From: an uncultured Actinomycetes bacterium
GTDB taxonomy: Bacteria > Actinomycetota > Actinomycetes > Nanopelagicales > Nanopelagicaceae
Direction of reading: 5' to 3'
DNA length: 5,074 bases
NCBI GenBank assembly: GCA_903901905.1
Contig: CAIUSQ010000039.1
Span: 1 to 5,074, forward strand
This document shows, piece by piece, positions 4,801-5,074 of the stretch; the stretch's first letter is position 1, and every line of letters begins with the position of its first letter. The notes below the pieces were generated by a model. The model had not been told where the DNA came from, ran no database searches, and was given only the letters and a program-made list of their open reading frames with translations. The position numbers and the translations under genes are program-made.

Positions 4801-5074
4801 ACCGATCCAGATACTGGAGTTACCATTGGGGGTGCTGATCTGGGTGAAATGGTTGGGGGTGGAGATGCGCCAACTGTGGATCCGACGGAGCGAGATGCGG
4901 AGCGAGATGCCCCGACTGTGGATCCGACGGAGCCTGCGGAAGTTCAACCCTTCGCTCCAGATCCAGGTGTTCCCCTCACAGGTAGCCAATATGGTCTTCG
5001 TAATAGGTCCGTGCAGCTGCGTGACTTGAAGGCTGAGAAAGTAATGCGCAAAGTGGAAAGAATTCGCAGGAGTG
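1873..5074 (+). CDS. gag-pol: Copia-type Gag-Pol polyprotein: Gag, protease, integrase, pre-RT linker (3'-partial)
   Basis: One frame from ATG 1873 runs 1067 codons plus one base to the window end with no stop. Gag comes first: a Gly/Arg-rich N-terminus (1-19), two charged, probably helical stretches (about 92-115 and 147-177), a capsid-like core (about 180-336, including FVCYWTLKMKE at 243) and a CCHC zinc knuckle (C374, C377, H382, C387). A Lys-rich stretch follows (397-406). Protease contains LSDNEATAPLF with D454. The integrase region begins near 570 (YSVREIKMAEEARNLVRRLG), its DDE core has D662, D720 and E757, and the C-terminal part includes FQGRKVDVDKDARFCFGQY (812-830). A serine- and acid-rich linker (about 895-1035) ends at YGLRNRSVQLR (1040-1050), just before RT would begin. 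Gag and Pol share one frame, as is usual for copia. No internal stop or frameshift is seen. The product should build virus-like particles and integrate the cDNA. Confidence 0.93.
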   Translation, partial: MSGRGDSKAGGGRGKGGRGPAPNPKTKSTPDKNSTGVVILKVNSSGREAHTFPEWKKSLSAAMSQSHIEILREFAAMVDNLAHPLFTPPPRSARLAELIQRLKLFENERKEYETAKGDTFEGRYLDGDNKGRPVPPEEFPPWYEGSLIFIEIQMEITDLRNAAKAEAEAAVRLRSAYHKNFAIPFNFILNSISSESRSMLESQAEWTGIESTKDPLEVLKLLIKLHSGAAHERPPTEAQDDAFVCYWTLKMKESETTSEFKDRFNNQLTMMAGAGCEIPEAKAQATRFRRALDLSRFGEMEKDVQNEFLRNPTLPPALSTVEKVAQFAAGYKTLRPKPGGGASASAFVAEVTKKAKGKQEDKPEVENKGDRRACFGCGSHDHHLSECPSFLAFKQSKKEKKKKKEKHEDVAVTIGMSEVYEYEIGDFESTFPILNAKVFLSKSGEYSSHEVLSDNEATAPLFGNASLLSNLRVCDKPITFRGVGGVRVADQIGDFPPFGQVYYSPDVFVNVLSWSSLQDNGYKLRYRWKSDDFTIQKPGDREIHVFERRSTGLYSKFYGNAIYSTVTEQMEKYSVREIKMAEEARNLVRRLGVPAKTDVIKLLNQNSKGGIGLEPRHFDIADDLWGKRIADIAGKSTEPDNQPAKLIVYQPLRGMELTFHSDIFFVRNDAYLVTVADPIGLVITNYLGSKSIVAICASFTDQIMACRRENFAVSVIFLADGEKSMGSKKAMLAIEEKIQGVGPRVESKPGVHIPKAEVMIKTIKSWCRGILSELWFRLAACHVKHLVTFVTQRINLFASKRGLNGIPAIEAFQGRKVDVDKDARFCFGQYCQATIPNLGMKKHSVDVPRTHGAIALFNRNRDGDGVFLSLVSFKMVVRSKFVSLPAPPEVVKLLNDFSSSSESSIDFFDGAESEAMEDDMSLIPPIVVSSTVTNGVESVVEDAEFPAVMDLPDTGVVEQEIPDVLESFEVDRQNSGTDPDTGVTIGGADLGEMVGGGDAPTVDPTERDAERDAPTVDPTEPAEVQPFAPDPGVPLTGSQYGLRNRSVQLRDLKAEKVMRKVERIRRS
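2992..3033 (+). other. Gag nucleocapsid CCHC zinc knuckle
   Basis: CFGCGSHDHHLSEC fits CX2CX4HX4C exactly, with C374, C377, H382 and C387 as the zinc ligands. This motif in Gag binds and packages element RNA. It marks the C-terminal part of Gag, followed by a basic stretch and then protease, as in other copia polyproteins. Confidence 0.93.
3060..3090 (+). other. 31-nt uninterrupted purine tract encoding a lysine-rich stretch
   Basis: Every base from 3060 to 3090 is A or G. The tract encodes K397-K398-E-K-K-K-K-K-E-K406 just after the zinc knuckle. At protein level it could be a nuclear-localisation or RNA-binding stretch. At nucleic-acid level it is a far better polypurine tract than the one beside the LTR and might act as an internal plus-strand primer. 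The tract is seen directly; both roles are inferred. Confidence 0.55.
3115..3510 (+). other. Aspartic protease domain with divergent DNEAT active-site motif
   Basis: Residues about 415-545 of the polyprotein form the protease that cuts Gag-Pol. The motif VLSDNEATAPLFGNASLL (452-469) sits where copia proteases have D-[ST]-G-A-[ST]. D454 would be the catalytic aspartate, but the next two residues are N455-E456 and not S/T-G. Downstream, ITFRGVGGVRVADQIGDFPPFGQVYY and PDVFVNVLSWSSL follow the usual flap and second-strand pattern. From memory, related elements in this clade carry D-N-x-[AS]-T, so this is probably functional. Domain edges are approximate. Confidence 0.7.
3580..4560 (+). other. Integrase region: zinc-finger-less N-terminus, DDE core and C-terminal part
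   Basis: Residues about 570-896 correspond to copia integrase, which inserts the cDNA into host DNA. The catalytic triad is read as D662 (HSDIFFV), D720 (FLADGEK) and E757 (HIPKAEVMIKTIK), spaced D-57-D-36-E, close to the usual DD35E arrangement. The N-terminal stretch has no cysteine and only one histidine (R-H-F-D), so the HHCC zinc finger normally found there is absent. The C-terminal part (about 796-896) is basic to neutral and ends before an acidic linker. Confidence 0.8.
4862..4932 (+). repeat. 42-nt-period direct repeat in the integrase-RT linker
   Basis: The 29 bases at 4862-4890 recur at 4904-4932 with 27 identities, 42 bp (14 codons) apart. Both copies encode D-A-P-T-V-D-P-T-E. A nested 12-bp tandem repeat (4888-4899 and 4900-4911, 11 of 12 identical) encodes E-R-D-A twice. 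The period is a multiple of three, so the frame is kept. This looks like in-frame slippage or unequal exchange in a tolerant, proline- and acid-rich linker, and could be used to compare copies. Confidence 0.85.

Larger units (their letters stand above)
1665..5074 (+). mobile_element. Element B: 5' part of a Ty1/copia LTR retrotransposon (LTR, Gag, protease, integrase), truncated by the window edge
   Basis: From the shared LTR rightwards the window holds leader, Gag, protease, integrase and the pre-RT linker, and then ends. The order Gag-PR-IN before RT is diagnostic of Ty1/copia. The coding frame is uninterrupted for 3.2 kb, which indicates a young or still functional copy. RT and RNase H are missing only because the window stops. 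The missing part corresponds almost exactly to what element A carries at the left edge, so both are probably copies of one family, although no overlap beyond the LTR is available to prove it. Confidence 0.85.

Noticed and set aside
4422..4989. Minus-strand open frames opposite the integrase-RT linker
   Set aside because: Their repeats and low-complexity residues mirror the plus-strand 42-bp repeat and acidic linker; no independent coding signal is seen.
1873..5074. A programmed frameshift or stop between Gag and Pol
   Set aside because: Direct translation shows one continuous frame through the zinc knuckle, protease and integrase, with no frame change.

Overview
The window is retrotransposon DNA from a eukaryote: two incomplete Ty1/copia (Pseudoviridae-type) coding regions in the same orientation, separated by a single 178-bp long terminal repeat (LTR). 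There are no host genes, tRNA or rRNA genes, bacterial operons or CRISPR arrays. The host cannot be fixed from the sequence. The polyprotein has an Asp-Asn-x-Ala-Thr protease motif, a 'YGCIESAKLWYD' RT block and an integrase without a zinc finger. From memory, this resembles copia elements of stramenopiles (oomycetes, diatoms), other protists and some aquatic invertebrates. That placement is a low-confidence inference.

Layout. Positions 2-1633 are the 3' part of a pol gene (reverse transcriptase, then RNase H), already open at the window's left edge and ending in TAG. A 31-bp noncoding tail leads to an LTR at 1665-1842 that begins TGTTGGA and ends TCCAACA. A 30-bp leader follows. A gag-pol frame then opens at ATG 1873 and stays open without a stop to the last base (1067 codons). 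It encodes Gag with a CCHC zinc knuckle, aspartic protease, DDE integrase and the linker that precedes RT. Element A therefore supplies exactly the domains that element B lacks, and together they make one full copia polyprotein of about 1,610 residues. The window is about one element length, so it may be a tandem array sharing an LTR, a one-LTR circle, or an assembly collapse.

The most interesting signal is at the LTR/leader border, where the primer-binding site (PBS) should be. No tRNA-type PBS was recognised there. Positions 1843-1857, which start at the first base after the LTR, are perfectly complementary to 1719-1733 inside the same LTR; the match extends to 16 bp if 1842/1734 is included. 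A 7/7 match to the initiator consensus puts a candidate transcription start at A1718, one base before the complementary segment. An mRNA starting there could fold its own 5' end onto its PBS. That is the arrangement known for self-priming by the fission-yeast element Tf1, which is a Ty3/gypsy-type element. I propose, as a testable inference, that this copia element may self-prime reverse transcription.
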